Assembly (NCBI GenBank): GCA_902797705.1
Contig: CADBTX010000184.1
Span: forward strand, 1-8,023
DNA from: an uncultured Lachnospiraceae bacterium
Lineage (GTDB): Bacteria; Bacillota; Clostridia; Lachnospirales; Lachnospiraceae
DNA length: 8,023 nucleotides
Direction: 5' to 3'
A program made the translations under genes and the position numbers. Shown piece by piece: positions 7,480 through 8,023 of the stretch; within the stretch, counting starts at the first letter, position 1; each line of letters begins with the position of its first letter. The notes below the pieces were generated by a model. The model saw only the letters and a list, made by a program, of their open reading frames with translations, was not told the origin of the DNA and did no database searches.

Positions 7480-8023
7480 ATGATCCAGGCAAATAACGTA
7501 ACTTACAGAGTAGGAAAAAAAGCCCTTTTTGAGGATGTGAACATCACCTTCACAGAGGGAAACTGCTACGGCCTTATCGGGGCCAACGGCGCAGGCAAGT
7601 CCACATTCTTAAAGATCCTTTCCGGGGCTCTTGAGACCACAAAGGGGGATATCTCAATAACACCGGGCCAGAGATTGTCGGTACTGGAGCAGGACCACTT
7701 CAAATATGACGAAGAGGTGGCGCTGGATGTGGTGATGGCCGGAAACCAGAGGCTTTTTGAGATAATGAAGGAAAAGGATGCCATCTACGCAAAGGAGGAT
7801 TTTTCAGACGAGGACGGCGTGAAGGCGGCCGAACTGGAAGCGGAATTTGCGGAGATGAACGGCTGGGAGGCTGAGGCGGATGCGGAGACGCTGTTAAACG
7901 GTCTCGGTATCGAGACAGAGCTCCACAGAGAGGTCATGAAGAACCTTAAGGGTTCGGAAAAGGTGAAGGTGCTTCTTGCCAGGGCGATTTTCGGGTCTCC
8001 GGACATCCTGCTTCTCGACGAGC
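7480..8023 (+). CDS. ABC-F family ATPase (YbiT-like), N-terminal part (partial at right edge)
   Basis: Only the first 181 codons are seen; the frame runs off the right edge inside the first Walker B motif. Visible are the ABC-F N-terminal strand (MIQANNVTYRVGKKALFEDV), Walker A GANGAGKST (34-42), a Q-loop region around LEQDHF, a long charged helical insertion (about 95-140), the signature region LKGSEKVKVLLARA (156-169), and Walker B ILLLDE ending with catalytic E181. No membrane segment occurs, as expected for ABC-F proteins, which act on the ribosome (translation factors such as EttA, or resistance proteins) rather than in transport. The wording around Walker A and DAIYAKEDFSDEDG is close to YbiT-like members of Clostridia as I recall them. 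The altered signature (LKGSE for LSGGE) appears to be usual in that subgroup. It follows ppk1 by 16 bases. The second ATPase domain, linker and C-terminus are out of view, so the subgroup is only probable. Confidence 0.92.
   Translation, partial: MIQANNVTYRVGKKALFEDVNITFTEGNCYGLIGANGAGKSTFLKILSGALETTKGDISITPGQRLSVLEQDHFKYDEEVALDVVMAGNQRLFEIMKEKDAIYAKEDFSDEDGVKAAELEAEFAEMNGWEAEADAETLLNGLGIETELHREVMKNLKGSEKVKVLLARAIFGSPDILLLDE

Noticed and set aside
7945..7959. Damaged ABC signature (LKGSE instead of LSGGE) as a sign of an inactive ATPase
   Set aside because: YbiT-like ABC-F proteins of Clostridia, as I recall them, commonly carry a G-S-E form here. Walker A and the Walker B glutamate are intact, so it is probably a subgroup trait.
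1..8023. Defence system, mobile element, CRISPR array or RNA gene in the window
   Set aside because: All DNA is accounted for by uniform, co-directional core-type genes with consistent codon use. No direct DNA repeats, terminal inverted repeats, transposase or integrase motifs, or tRNA/rRNA-like sequences were seen.

Overview
The window looks like a piece of a Lachnospiraceae-type (Firmicutes, Clostridia) chromosome. The support is the protein families and their close resemblance to clostridial members I know, the gene order, strong AGGAGG-type ribosome binding sites, and codon use rich in AGG (Arg) and ATA (Ile) at roughly balanced GC. The assignment to family is inference and no species is claimed.

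All recognisable genes lie on the + strand and are tightly packed, so this reads as one operon or the middle of one. From left to right: the C-terminal part of a probable HD-GYP-type signalling protein (open at the left edge, ends 1173), whose tail carries two copies of a beta-rich domain; pheA (1170-2300), a fused chorismate mutase/prephenate dehydratase with an ACT domain, sharing ATGA with the previous gene; a DUF815-type AAA+ ATPase (2304-3569), 3 bases after pheA; ppx (3591-5147), a Ppx/GppA phosphatase with a C-terminal HD-like domain, started by TTG; an 84-base gap with a small GC-rich hairpin and a strong ribosome binding site; ppk1 (5232-7463), polyphosphate kinase with all key catalytic residues; and the start of an ABC-F family ATPase (7480 to the right edge).

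Functionally, ppk1 and ppx form a polyphosphate synthesis/hydrolysis pair. The DUF815 ATPase directly upstream has no established role but may belong to the same module. pheA makes phenylpyruvate for phenylalanine synthesis and is probably controlled mainly by phenylalanine binding to its ACT domain, because no leader or attenuator separates it from the gene in front. The ABC-F protein is a ribosome-associated ATPase type and may simply be a housekeeping neighbour.

No stretch longer than 84 bases lacks a gene. I saw no RNA genes, mobile elements, DNA repeats, CRISPR arrays or convincing terminators. The region is largely ordinary core genome. The points most worth a second look are the duplicated domain in the HD-GYP-type protein, the altered HD doublet in Ppx, and the DUF815 ATPase beside the polyphosphate genes.
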